Shown in pieces: positions 11,600 through 22,600 of a stretch of DNA of 64,000 nt (position 1 is the first letter of the stretch; each line of letters begins with the position of its first letter). The translations under genes and the position numbers were made by a program. Origin of the DNA: Nectonema munidae (lineage: Eukaryota > Nematomorpha > Nectonematoida > Nectonematidae); assembly GCA_030549495.1 (NCBI GenBank), contig JAUIRK010000536.1:930001-994000 (forward strand). The letters are read 5' to 3'. The notes beneath the pieces were generated by a model. The model did no database searches. It was not told the origin of the DNA and saw only the letters and a program-made list of their open reading frames with translations.

Positions 11600-12195
11600 C
11601 AAAAAATACAGGTGACACAATTTCCAAAATCACCCAGAAGGTAAGTGTGGCGATTTCGTTTTTGTTGACGAAATATCCCCAAAAGGCCTAATCTACTGGC
11701 TAAATTTAAAAAATATTAAAATATATAAGTGTAATATTAGTGCATACACATAAACACAAGCTATGCTTTCTTTTTGTTTGAAGAGAATGCAATGGTTCGT
11801 TTATTTCGACATCTTTTATTTGTCCCGGTTTTTTGGCAACTTTCTGTACTGAAGGAAGGATTAATCGTTTATCAACTGAGGCTAGATAATAGTTTTCCCA
11901 ATTTACTTTTCTATTAAAAAAAGATTGAAATAAGTTATTTTCTTCATACATATAATTTATAGGAAAATCATATTGAGAAATTTTATATCTAGAACAAATG
12001 TTCAGCGAACACTAACTCACCATCGCCACTAAATGCACATTTTAACAAGTGCTCTTCTCTTTTTGCTTCTTGGCATAACAAGGTAATCAAATTTGTCAAT
12101 TTTTGGCGTGCAGGTAAATCTCATATGTGGACGCGAATATCTAATAATTTCTAACACATGCACGCATACACACTCATCAATAGTTGTTCTGGTTA
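11600..12195. other. No recognisable gene
   Basis: AT-rich flank between the Tigger relic and the piggyBac. The frames present are short and show no family features. Confidence 0.4.
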
Positions 12196-12466
12196 TTAAC
12201 CTTCGCAAGACGGATGATTTTTTGCATACGCGAAAGACGGATATATGCCGTAAAACTCCTAAAATCAAAATTTAATATAAAAGGACAATATTCTCGATTT
12301 TATTACTATTATGCTATATTTTCAAGATATTCACTTTCTATTTCTTACTAAACAACTGTTTAATCCTTTAGAAACGCTAAAATATATTTTGATTTTAACG
12401 CCATCTATGAAAATAAATTTGAAAAAGTACAACTATATAAAAATGGAAATAATTCATTCTCTAAAC

Positions 12467-12658
12467 CAGCGTTTTTCAAACTTATTTTACTACGACCCAT
12501 AGCAAGAACCACAGTTTGCATCACTACCCTTAATACTTAGGTGTAAAAAGACAAACTTTGTTCACTAGATTCATTTATTCAGCATCTTTTTGTCACGTCC
12601 CATTTTATTTTTCACGCGAGCCACTGAAGGGTAGGGACCCACAGTTTGAAAAACGCTG
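12467..12658. mobile_element. hAT MITE with 8-bp duplication
   Basis: The inverted ends CAGCGTTTTTCAAACT and CAGCGTTTTTCAAACTGTGG (read inward from the right) are nearly perfect. The flanks are CTCTAAAC (12459-12466) and GTCTAAAC (12659-12666), an 8-bp duplication with one mismatch. It is 192 bp and non-coding, inserted in the piggyBac 5' region. Confidence 0.9.
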
Positions 12659-12666
12659 GTCTAAAC

Positions 12667-13022
12667 CATTGGTTCTCAACCTTTTTTATCCATGGGTCCC
12701 TTTTCTCTCCTTTTTTTATTAGTGGACCACTCATAAAAATTGGAGATAAAAAATATTTTGTTTTAATATTTTTCACTAATAAAATTTTTAAGTTTTTTAT
12801 AAAGAAAATATATATTTAGAATTCATATTGAAATGAAAGCAATCCAATTTTAATTCAATTTTTATAATAATTATAGTGAAAAATATACTTTTTTTAAATA
12901 AAAATGGTTATGAGCTGGTTTTCTTCATTTTACCATCAAAATATCATTGAGCACATCCAATTTATAATATTTCGCATATGGACCCCTGAATTATTATGTG
13001 GACACCGGTTGAAAAGCCCAGG
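12667..13022. mobile_element. Second hAT-like MITE, abutting the first
   Basis: The left end CATTGGTTCTCAACC is matched by CTGGGCTTTTCAACCGG read inward from the right. The phrases ATGGGTCCC and GGACCCCTG sit just inside. This is a typical hAT end, but I do not see a clear target duplication, so the exact limits are soft. The first MITE appears to have inserted at its left edge. Confidence 0.65.
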
Positions 13023-13331
13023 AAACTAAAAATTCTTTATATCACTAGAAGCTTCTTTTATGCATGATTTATTTGTTTGTAGAAATGCGTACATCGGTAA
13101 GTTGTCGTCAAAATTATATTAGAAGTATATGAAGTATATAAATAATCGTCAGATCATCAGATCAGTATTTATTTCTATTATTCTTGTGACCTTGAAACAA
13201 TTTTCATTGATATTTTTCCTTACTGTAAACAGACGAGCCACCCTCATATCTGTTTACAAATTATCTGGCCTTGAAGCATTTTTCTATGAAAAGCGTATTC
13301 ATTTCATAAATTCGAAAACTCGTTCGTTATA

Positions 13332-13664
13332 ATGTCTTCCATCTTCGGTTGTTTCTCTTCTTCCGAGTTGAGCATTTCTTCTTATACATACTCTCATGAT
13401 TCTGAAACCGCAACATATGTATATGAGGATTCTCAATCTTCGGATGAAACTTTTAGTGTTTCGGATAGTCTTGTTGCTCCGGGTGGTACCATTTTTCAAT
13501 GGGAACCTTTATCCTCAACATATGGCAGACCATTTTCACAAAATATTAGAAATCGTTGGAGTTCCTTGGATATTTTCAACTATTTTTCACTCAAGAGATT
13601 ATTTGTTACATATTTCGCTGCACTAAAACAAAAATGGATGAAGTTTTTTTGCAAGTTTATTTAA
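13332..13664 (+). pseudogene. piggyBac C transposase, probable N-terminal part
   Basis: The 110-residue frame starts MSSIFGCFSSSELSIS, is rich in Ser, Thr, Asp and Glu, and contains TIFQWEPLSSTYGRP and FSQNI. Acidic low-complexity N-termini ahead of a Trp-containing linker are usual in piggyBac transposases. The assignment rests mostly on its place between the element's left end and the catalytic core at 14608. No domain is diagnostic by itself. Confidence 0.5.
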
Positions 13665-14607
13665 TTTTCTCTTTCATTTGTATGTAACCTAATTCTGAAT
13701 GTTGAAATAAGATTAGGGATGTAGCAATTCCACATTTTGCATATATTACATTTGCCATTCACCGATTCCGATCATGATTCCTATACCTTGTTTTACCATA
13801 ATTTTGCCAAAACATTAGGGACGTACATCCGCCCTTAAAAATTTTTTTGGGGGTGTGAAATCCATTTTGCAAAACCATGTCGTCCTTCTGAATGTGCGTC
13901 TCTCTCTGTACAACCATGTATATGTATATATACAACCATATATATTTATATATGTATTATATATAATTTTACCTTGGCTATTATTTATCTTATTTTTAAG
14001 TTGAAAAATTTGAAAAAAATTGCAATTTAAAATCGATTTATAATTATATAATATCCACAAATTCAAAAAACTTAAATAGGCTTTTTCATAAAAGTTTTTA
14101 AAATAACAAATAAGAGACTAATTATTGCTTTAATTGAGCTTTATCTAATTTAATAGTTAAAAATTAAAATTAGAACTTATCGTGTTAAAATGCACAAATA
14201 TTAATTTTTCCCCAACTTCGCAAGTTGGTAGCCTCTACTACCATTTCGGCTGCGATCCTCCCTAATGAAGATTTTAAAATGGATAAAAATCGTATTGATT
14301 ATATATCGTGCTTATAACTTTTATGACCTTCCACCTTCAAAATTTTAAAAAATAAATGATTTGAGTTAGTAATTTTTTGACTCATAAATAAAAAACTGCT
14401 AATAGACTTTTTTTATTTTGTAGAAGTGAAATTAATCATTAGCAAAATTTGAAATACTGTTATGATAAGTTTTCAATTTGTGATTTGTTCGCGTATTTTT
14501 CTACTCTTTTTTTCATTGGTCAAGCTAAAAATAAACGCCTTGAAATAAAGTATCTATTTTCACAAAAAAACGGAGAGCATTTTCTCAAAGCTGTGATGAA
14601 TTGAGAT

Positions 14608-15680
14608 ATGTTCTCATCCGCTTTGATGTCAGGAGGGAAAGAAATCTCAACGATAAGTTGTCCCCAATTCGAATCCTACATGATCATTTTTTTCAAATCT
14701 GACAAGTATTTCACTCCTCATGAATATGTTACCATAGATGAGCAACTTATAAAGTTTCGCGGCAAATCTTCTTTGAAAATTTACGATCGATCCAAACCTG
14801 GGCATTATGGAATCAAATGTTACCATTGCAATGATGCTCCTAACTATTACATTTTAGCAACTCAAATTTATGTTACAGGGTTGATAGACAAACGCTATTT
14901 TGCTTCGGAAGAAATTGCGAAAAGACTTGCAACACAAGAAGAACTGCCTCATGGTTCTGGAATTTTTACTGATCGTTTTTTTACTTCACACAATCTTTGT
15001 AAATGGGCAAAATTAAATAATTATGGAACCGTAAGAGCTAACCGCAAATTCATGCCTCTAATTATTAGACCTCAGTATTTTAAAAGACTTAAAGTATTTT
15101 AACTGAGTATTACAAAACACGCCACTAAGAATTTTAAAGCTGTATGTTTTGTCCTCACAGCACTTGAGTATGATAAATTTGATAGGTGAAAAACATAAGC
15201 CTGAGACATTGATAGAATATAACAAATATAAATCAGGTGTAGATGTTAGTAATAGAATGCTGAGAGAGTTCACAACATATATAAACCCTCAAGGAGATGG
15301 CCTTTTCTGAAATTTTGTAATTATCTGGACATTGTAGCTCACAATAGCTGGATTATACAAAAGTACAATTATCCAGAATTTTTTCCTTCAACTCGCAAAA
15401 GTGGGAGAAAGTACTTAATCAGAGATTTATCGTTGAAGTTAAGTGAACTATCAATGCGAGCAAGGTGCAATGATCACTTTACAAAACCGCCTTACAAGAG
15501 ATCTCATAAGTTTCTATGGAATTGAGCAAGATTCAATTCAACCATCTACTTCTACACGAGGATATTGTTAGGTTTCCACTTGTAAACCTAGAAAAAGAAC
15601 CACAATAAAGTGTTCTAAATGCAACAAATCAGTCTGTAAATCGCATACAATTTATTTGTGTGAAAAATATGACAAATAAT
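14608..15680 (+). pseudogene. piggyBac C transposase core and C-terminus
   Basis: The open part at 14608-15102 has YVTIDEQLIKFRGKSSLKIY with the first catalytic aspartate (about 14737), KPGHYGIK, then GIFTDRFFTSHNL with the second aspartate (about 14971), and TVRANRKFMP. After a stop, a frame carries NKYKSGVDVSNRMLREFTT with the third aspartate (about 15242). Near 15580 a cysteine-rich tail reads KRTTIKCSKCNKSVCKSHT, the zinc-binding C-terminal domain of the T. ni-like piggyBac group. All three catalytic aspartates survive. At least two stops or frameshifts after 15102 break it. Confidence 0.9.
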
Positions 15681-15953
15681 ATTTCATATCTTCATATTTT
15701 TTTATTATCATTGAAAATTGTAATGCTTTGTTTTTAACTAATTTCATTTTTTCTTAATTTTAATCTAAAATAAAGCGTTTTTAATGAAATTTTTTATCTT
15801 TTTTTATAAAAAAAATTTTTCTGAGAAAAATCAAGGCTGTTATAGAAATATACGTGATAATTTGAATATAGGGTTTGTATATGTTAGTAGGTTAAATCTG
15901 CAATTCAAAAATGTATTGGAGTAAAACTCCCAATTCTGTCTTGCGAAGGTTAA

Positions 15954-16689
15954 TAATAATAATAATAAGAATTTATTTACAAAAGTTTTGAACTAAAAGT
16001 GAGGATGATCAAAAACATATTAGAAAAAAAAATGTATGCAAAATGTTTTTAAGTTTGAAAAACAAATATAACTTTTGAGGGTTGATGTCAAAGGCCGGAC
16101 AAAAGCCGCTAGAAGACTCCAACCAGTAATTAATCTGGTTATTAACTCAAATTAATCGGTTTATTCCATCAGTTGAAGGAAATAAGTCGATTACTTAACT
16201 CGTTTACAAAAAGTTGGTTAAATCCCACCACTTATACACACAGAAATACAAAGAATACTCAAATAAAATCAGTTATATGACAATTACTGCTCTTTTATTT
16301 TGGAGTTAAAAAGTGAAAACCATAAAAATTAAAAATAAGAAGCTTACTTTTAGCAAAATTTAACGGGCGAAAACGTTGCAAGTTAAAAATCGAAATAGCG
16401 GAAGTTTTCATGAAAAAATGAATGCCAAAACAATTCAAGAAATAAGATTGAATTAAAAGTGTGAGAGAGAAAATGTATTCTCAACACTTGGTGAAGGATT
16501 TTTCATTACATCATCAACACTTGGTAAAGGATTTTTCATTACATCAACATTTGGTAAGAAAACTTAGCATCATTCATGCCATTGCTAGCAACTAGCAAGT
16601 TTTTGTTATTGTGCTTCATTACATTACATCAAAACAGTAAACAAGTTAAAAAACAAACAAAAGTTGTTTGAAAACATTTTGAAGTTGAA
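15954..16689. other. No recognisable gene; short ATA microsatellite at the start
   Basis: A short (TAA)n run overlaps the piggyBac right flank at about 15951-15968. Near 16490-16560 a phrase, CACTTGGT(G/A)AAGGATTTTTCATTACATCA, is imperfectly repeated. Nothing else was recognised. Confidence 0.4.
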
Positions 16690-16825
16690 TCAAATGAATT
16701 TTCGGAGTCTGAGTCGGAAAAAGAAACTCCAACTCCTTGTTTTCAAAAATAAAAATCTGATTCCTACTCATACTTTAAGATAAAATCACCGACTGTCTAC
16801 GACTCCCACTCCACAGACCTGGGTA
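16690..16825. mobile_element. hAT-like terminal fragment ('CTCCACAGACCTG' end)
   Basis: The right end GACTCCCACTCCACAGACCTG-like phrase closes near 16825, and GAGTCTGAGTCGG-like sequence sits inside. This is the known look of hAT ends of the CAGGGCTGTGGAGTCGG type. A larger relative is at 25094-25958. The left terminus is not visible, so this is probably truncated. Confidence 0.5.
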
Positions 16826-16849
16826 TAAAGCAACTTATCTATCAGACAA

Positions 16850-17045
16850 ATTGAAAGTGGTATTCAACATATTTTTATATCATCCGCAAAAATTTTACAC
16901 GCGAATTCAACTGATTGATTATGTCATTTATGAAAATAGTGAAGAATATTGAACCGAGTAAGGCAGGATCTTTGTGGAATACCGATTTCAATTTCAGCAA
17001 TCTTCGAAAAAATTACACTCAAGCTTTGAAAATAACTTATAAGAA
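16850..17045 (-). pseudogene. LINE reverse transcriptase fragment
   Basis: The minus strand gives GIPQ-like sequence and then a frame with IFFTIFINDIINQLNSRVK and FADDI-like residues. This is the GVPQGSVLGP...FINDI...FADD block of jockey/CR1-like non-LTR reverse transcriptases. It is only about 65 codons long and out of frame in places. It lies immediately left of the retroelement at 17061, which may have inserted here. Confidence 0.6.
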
Positions 17046-17324
17046 CGAATAATTTATCTTTGATCATTCATTCAAATACTTTGAAACTTAAGTTAAAACG
17101 ATATTTTTTGCTACCTTTTTTAAAGATTGGTGAATCGTGATTCGTTTTGATAATTAAAATTTTTTCTGGAATTCAGGTTCCCCCTCAAGTACGTGAGGTA
17201 TTATCCGCTCTAAGGCGGGGGTATCATGTGAGCGAGAGGGGATTAAAAGAGGGATTAAGGGTGGGAAAATCAAAAGACTGATGATAAAGGACGTGCGCCG
17301 AGCCATGTATGATCCCCTGTGCCT

Positions 17325-17750
17325 CTAATCGTCTCTAGAGGGAGAATCTGGGAGATTTCTTGCTGAAGGGATGTAATGCGTGTTTGACCGAATTTTTCTG
17401 AGGAGAATGGGGTATCGTTTCTCGAATCTCAGGATAATGTTGGCGGGCGTTTTTGAATCGGAGCCATTGTTGATAGCGACGTGTGCTGCTCTTTTGTGTT
17501 GATGGCTGTCCGAAAAGAAGGTCGCATTTTCAGGGTATTGCGTAGCTGCCCAGAGAAGCGCGAGAAACTTGTTTGCGTTCATTGAGGAATGTGAAAAAGC
17601 CGGGATCTTCAGGATGCCAATAGGACCAACACTTGCAATTTTCTTTGGGGTGGCATCCATAAACACTGGTCTGGCTTGTTGTTTGCCGTCGGCTTGAGAA
17701 TAGGAACTGAACGCTTTAGCTCTTTGCAGGCTTCCATACAAATCTTCCAA
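17325..17750 (-). pseudogene. RNase H region of the fossil retroelement
   Basis: The frame includes FMDATPKKIASVGP near its start, FFSDSHQHK in the middle and HYIPSARNLPDSPSR near the end. A DAT(P/S) opening and a closing (Y/H)IPSxxNxxDxxSR are hallmarks of the RNase H found beside the RT in DIRS-type elements and hepadnaviruses. The frame stands next to the reverse transcriptase region in the expected order. It is treated as fossil sequence. Confidence 0.6.
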
Positions 17751-17875
17751 GGGAGCGGCTCGCCTTTTAGCACTTTGAACAGGGACGGTTATTACCTAAA
17801 TTTTTTTGGAATACAGTCCAAGAAATGTTGTATGAATCCAAACATCTTCTGGAGAAGTTTGAGAAGAAGGTCGTC

Positions 17876-18650
17876 CTAGAAGGAGGCGCATGCGAGTAAT
17901 GTAAGAGCTGCCTTGATTTTGTGCTTGGTTTGGGATTTCAATTTCAGACATCTATCTTGAAGATTGACGATGACTCCCAAGAAGCTGAAGATTGATTTTG
18001 GAATGAAGAATGACTTAGTTTTGTTGATCTTCATGTTATGTTGTTGACAGAATAACTTGAATTCTTCTGCCACGATTGCTAGTTGTTCATAACTTTTGGC
18101 CAAGATCAGTAGGCCGTCTAGGTAGATTAACGTTTTAATGTTATACCGGCAGTTTTCTTTGAAGGCGGTGATGATCTTTGCGAGGACTAGTTGTAAGACT
18201 CCTGGGCTAAAGTTAGACCCATTGGGAGAGCAAGAGTCTGCTTTCTTCTTTTTTGAAGAGGTCTTTGGTATAAGCGAAGTTTTGTACATAGCTGACTTCT
18301 CCATTGCATATAGGGACGCAAAAAACATGCGAAATAATTTTGGCTGTGTAAATCTCCGCGATGACTTTCCTTTCAAGGAGTTGGGATATGATGACTTTCT
18401 CAATACATGCCCTCTGAGTTTTCGGTATAGCTCTGAGAAACGTGAAAAGGATCCGTAGGGGAATGAAGAGATCATTACCGATGCATAGCCGCGAGTAAGG
18501 ATCTTTTTTGTTTTAGAGCATTTTAGGTTGTTATGCGCGATCCATTTTTCATGATAACAGCTGAACGAAATCTTGAGATCAAATTTCTTTAACTTCGGTT
18601 CGTTGTGTATGAATTTTCTAGCAACCTCTTTGATCGAGAAGTCGTTAGGA
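17876..18650 (-). pseudogene. Reverse transcriptase region of the fossil retroelement
   Basis: The part at 17876-18475 contains SPGVLQLVLAKIITAF, an IKTLIYLDGLLILAKS stretch at the catalytic-motif position, NMKINKTKSFF and SIFSFLGVIVN. These follow the palm-thumb order of reverse transcriptases. The 'fLG' motif after KS fits the DIRS/LTR class and not LINEs. Upstream sequence to about 18650 continues with KEVARKFIHNEPKLKKF, which looks like the connector before RT. It is treated as fossil sequence. Confidence 0.7.
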
Positions 18651-18653
18651 GAT

Positions 18654-18968
18654 TCAATTTCTTCGGAAGGAGAGTCTGAATCTTCGCCATCGCTGGAGAG
18701 TCGTCTTCTGCTCTTTGCAGTTGACTTCTTTTCCCATCTTCTTTATCTGGTTTGTGATGCTTTTCAGCAATTCTTCCACTCTGTCCGTGATCTCTTCTGA
18801 GCTTTTCACTGAAAACGACTTTTGGGACTTGTCTTTAGTGGATCCGCCCATTAAGAATTTATAGACGCGATACGTGGAAAGTAAGAAGATGACAACGAGG
18901 AAAACAAAAATCAAAAGAGTGCGCCGGTTTATTAGCCATGTTTGTATATATACTTTATGTTTGATCAT
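18654..18968 (-). pseudogene. N-terminal region of the fossil retroelement, membrane-like
   Basis: The 104-residue frame has one strongly hydrophobic stretch, LLIFVFLVVIFLLSTYRVYK (about residues 18-37). A Lys/Ser/Glu-rich segment with coiled-coil-like ITDRVEELLKSITNQIKKM follows. It sits where a Gag-type protein would be, yet no zinc knuckle or capsid motif is seen. Its start overlaps the terminal repeat by a few bases, so the true start is uncertain. Confidence 0.4.
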
Positions 18969-19021
18969 TCATTCAAATACTTTGGAAGATATACAGTTAA
19001 GCGAAATAGGCGTATTATTAA

Positions 19022-19151
19022 CCCATTTAAGACCAAACAAAGCAGACGATACCTAAAAAAACGCAGAAGATTTATATTCAAAGTCATTGAAAAAAGCAGA
19101 CGAAGATGAAATTACTTATGTTCCAAAATAGGAACATTGGTCGTAAATGGG
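19022..19151. mobile_element. TTAA MITE inside the retroelement's right terminal repeat
   Basis: TTAA at 19018-19021 and 19152-19155 flanks ends CCCATTTAAGACCA and CCCATTTACGACCA (read inward). The core has AAAGCAGACGA twice. It belongs to the same subfamily as 7254-7359 and 32536-32641. Its position explains why the right terminal repeat is longer than the left one. Confidence 0.9.
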
Positions 19152-19264
19152 TTAATCAGATATTTTGTGAAGATTCGTTTTGATAATTTATATTTTTCTG
19201 GAATTCAGGTCCCCCCTCAAGTGCATGAAGTATTATCCGCTCAAAGGCGGGGGTATCATGTGAG

Positions 19265-19690
19265 CCAGAAATCTCACACTCATTGTGGCCTGATTTGAGT
19301 TGTTATCCTTAGCCAAGAGGCCGTAGGTGCACTTTGTTCTTTTCCCCCAGCTACCTCCACTTTGTTTGATCCATGGATGGTGTCTGACGTAAAAATCACA
19401 AGTGTTCCTTGGATTAGACAGTCTGGCGTCCCATCTCGTCACCACAAGTGAATGGGGGTTGGCTCAAAATGAGTTCATCCGCCCTTCGACAGGTCTTGTT
19501 TTTGGTCCTGCAGGGTGTTCACTCACCCTCCTCATCCAGCTGGGCTAGATGGGGTGCCGGTTTAGTCGCCGACGAGTCGACAAGCTGTGCAAGGCAAGGG
19601 CGCTCACTTCCTTGAGATGGCAAAGCCATCCGCATACCTTCTAGTCAGGACACTTAATGGCCCTGAATTTTTATTATTATTTTTTTTTAT
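19265..19690. repeat. GC-rich unassigned block
   Basis: The block is markedly richer in G+C than everything around it. It contains GATCCATGGATGGTGTCTGA and CCAGCTGGGCTAGATGGGGT and ends in a T-rich tail with TTATTATTATT. The sudden composition change and tail suggest the 3' part of a mobile element (LINE or SINE), but I do not recognise the family and see no second copy in the window. Confidence 0.4.
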
Positions 19691-19698
19691 TTTTTTTT

Positions 19699-22600
19699 TT
19701 AGCAATTTTTTTTTTCTAAACTTTTTTTCTTTGATTTTTTGTCTTCATTGTTAGTTGTATTTATCTTTTGTTGACTTTCTTTATTTTCATTTATCGAATT
19801 ACTGATTAACGGATATGTTTTTCTTTTCTCATTTTTCATTTCATCCTTCATTATCCCTGAATTAGGGACACTAAATGATGATGAACTTTTTTTTAAATTA
19901 TTTTCTAAACTTATTTTCTTTGATTTTTTGTCTTCCTTATTAGTTTTATTTATCGTCTGTTTACTTTCTTTATTTTCATTTATCGAATTACTGATTAACG
20001 GATATGTTTTTCTTCTCTCATTTTTCATTTCATCCTCCATTATCCCTAAATTAGGGGCACTAAATGATGAACTTTTATTAAAAGTATTTTCTAAACTTTT
20101 TTTCTTTGATTTTTTGTCTTCTTTAGTTTTATTTATCGTCTGTTTACTTTCTTTATTTTCATTTATCGAATTACTGATTAACGGATATGTTTTTCTTCTC
20201 TCATTTTTCATTTCATCCTCCATTATCCCTGAATTAGGGACACTAAATGATGATGAACCTTTTTTTAAATTATTTTCTAAACTTATTTTCTTTGATTTTT
20301 TGTCTTCCTTATTAGTTTTATTTATCGTCTGTTTACTTTCTTTATTTTCATTTATCGAATTACTGATTAACGGATATGTTTTTCTTCTCTCATTTTTCAT
20401 TTCATCCTCGATTATCTCTGAATTAGGGACACTAAATGATGAACTTTTATTAAAAGTATTTTCTAAACTTTTTTTCTTTGATTTTTTGTCTTCTTTAGTT
20501 TTATTTATCGTCTGTTTACTTTCATTATTTTCATTTATCGAATTACTGATTAACGGATATGTTTTTCTTCTCTCATTTTTCATTTCATCCTCGATTATCT
20601 CTGAATTAGGGACACTAAATGATGAACTTTTATTAAAAGTATTTTCTAAACTTTTTTTCTTTGATTTTTTGTCTTCCTTATTAGTTTTATTTATCGTCTG
20701 TTTACTTTCTTTATTTTCATTTATCGAATTACTGATTAACGGATATGTTTTTCTTCTTTCATTTTTCATTTCATCCTCGATTATCTCTGAATTAGGGACA
20801 CTAAATGATGAACTTTTCTTAATATTATTTTCTAAACTTTTTTTCTTTGATTTTTTGTCTTCTTTAGTTTTATTTATCGTCTGTTTACTTTCTTTATTTT
20901 CATTTATCGAATTACTGATTAACGGATATGTTTTTCTTCTCTCATTTTTCATTTCATCCTCCATTATCTCTGAATTAGGGACACTAAATGATGAACTTTT
21001 ATTAATATTATTTTCTAAACTTTTTTTCTTTGATTTTTTGTCTTCCTTAATAGTTTTATTTATCGTCTGTTTACTTTCTTTATTCTCATTTATAGAATTA
21101 CTGATTAACGGATATGTTTTTCTTCTTTCATTTTTCATTTCATCCTCGATTATCACTGAATTAGGGACACTAAATGATGAACTTTTATTAATATTATTTT
21201 CTAAACTTTTTTTCTTTGATTTTTTGTCTTCCTTAATAGTTTTATTTATCGTCTGTTTACTTTCTTTATTCTCATTTATAGAATTACTGATTAACGGATA
21301 TGTTTTTCTTCTTTCATTTTTCATTTCATCCTCGATTATCTCTGAATTAGGGACACTAAATGATGAACTTTTATTAATATTATTTTCTAAACTTTTTTTC
21401 TTTGATTTTTTGTCTTCCTTAATAGTTTTATTTATCGTCTGTTTACTTTCTTTATTCTCATTTATAGAATTACTGATTAACAGATATGTTTTTCTTCTCT
21501 CATTTTTCATTTCATCCTCTATTATCTCGGAATTAGGGACACTAAATGATGAACTTTTATTAATATTATTTTCTAAACTTTTTTTCTTTGATTTTTTGTC
21601 TTCCTTATTAGTTTTATTTATCGTCTGTTTACTTTCTTTATTTTCATTTATCGAATTACTGATTAACGGATATGTTTTTCTTCTCTCATTTTTCATTTCA
21701 TCCTCCATTATCTCTGAATTAGGGACACTAAATGATGAACTTTTCTTAGTATTATTTTCTAAACTTTTTTTCTTTGATTTTTTGTCTTCTTTAGTTTTAT
21801 TTATCGTCTGTTTACTTTCTTTATTTTCATTTAGCGAATTACTGATTAACGGATATGTTTTTCTTCTCTCATTTTTCATTTCATCCTCCATTATCTCTGA
21901 ATTAGGGACACTAAATGATGAACTTTTATTAATATTATTTTCTAAACTTTTTTTCTTTGATTTTTTGTCTTCCTTAATAGTTTTATTTATCGTCTGTTTA
22001 CTTTCTTTATTCTCATTTATCGAATTACTGATTAACGGATATGTTTTTCTTCTCTCATTTTTCATTTCATCCTCCATTATCTCTGAATTAGGGACACTAA
22101 ATGATGAACTTTTATTAATATTATTTTCTAAACTTTTTTTCTTTGATTTTTTGTCTTCCTTATTAGTTTTATTTATCGTCTGTTTACTTTCTTTATTCTC
22201 ATTTATAGAATTACTGATTAACGGATATGTTTTTCTTCTTTCATTTTTCATTTCATCCTCGATTATCTCTGAATTAGGGACACTAAATGATGAACTTTTA
22301 TTAATATTATTTTCTAAACTTTTTTTCTTTGATTTTTTGTCTTCCTTAATAGTTTTATTTATCGTCTGTTTACTTTCTTTATTCTCATTTATAGAATTAC
22401 TGATTAACGGATATGTTTTTCTTCTCTCATTTTTCATTTCATCCTCCATTATCTCTGAATTAGGGACACTAAATGAGGAACTTTTCTTAGTATTATTTTC
22501 TAAACTTTTTTTCTTTGATTTTTTGTCTTCCTTAATAGTTTTATTTATTGTCTGTTTACTTTCTTTATTCTCATTTATCGAATTACTGATTAACGGATAT

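Larger units (their letters stand above)
12200..15949 (+). mobile_element. piggyBac element C, with both ends
   Basis: TTAA at 12196-12199 and 15950-15953 encloses inverted ends CCTTCGCAAGAC, perfect over 12 bases. The interior encodes piggyBac transposase pieces on the plus strand. Two hAT-type MITEs (12467-12658 and about 12667-13022) have landed in the 5' part. The length is 3,750 bp, of which about 0.55 kb is the two insertions. The coding region is broken, so the copy is dead, but the ends are complete and could still have been mobilised in trans. Confidence 0.9.
17061..19258 (-). mobile_element. Fossil retroelement with short direct terminal repeats and RT/RNase H
   Basis: A 166-bp block at 17061-17226 recurs in the same orientation at 18962-19258, where a TTAA MITE has landed inside it. 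Both copies start TGATCATTCATTC and end GGGGGTATCA, so they have a TG...CA shape. Between them, all on the minus strand, lie a short N-terminal region with a membrane-like segment (about 18654-18968), a reverse transcriptase region (about 17876-18650) and an RNase H region (about 17325-17750). I see no integrase, protease or tyrosine recombinase. Similarity is closest in style to DIRS/Ngaro or hepadnavirus-like RT/RNase H, but this is tentative. It is broken in a few places. The visibly diverged repeats and the nested MITE indicate it is old. Confidence 0.65.

Noticed and set aside
17061-19258. An integrated hepadnavirus-like virus
   Set aside because: The RNase H ending recalls hepadnaviruses, but direct terminal repeats and the layout fit a retrotransposon better, and no core or surface protein is recognisable. 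It is kept as an unclassified RT/RNase H fossil.
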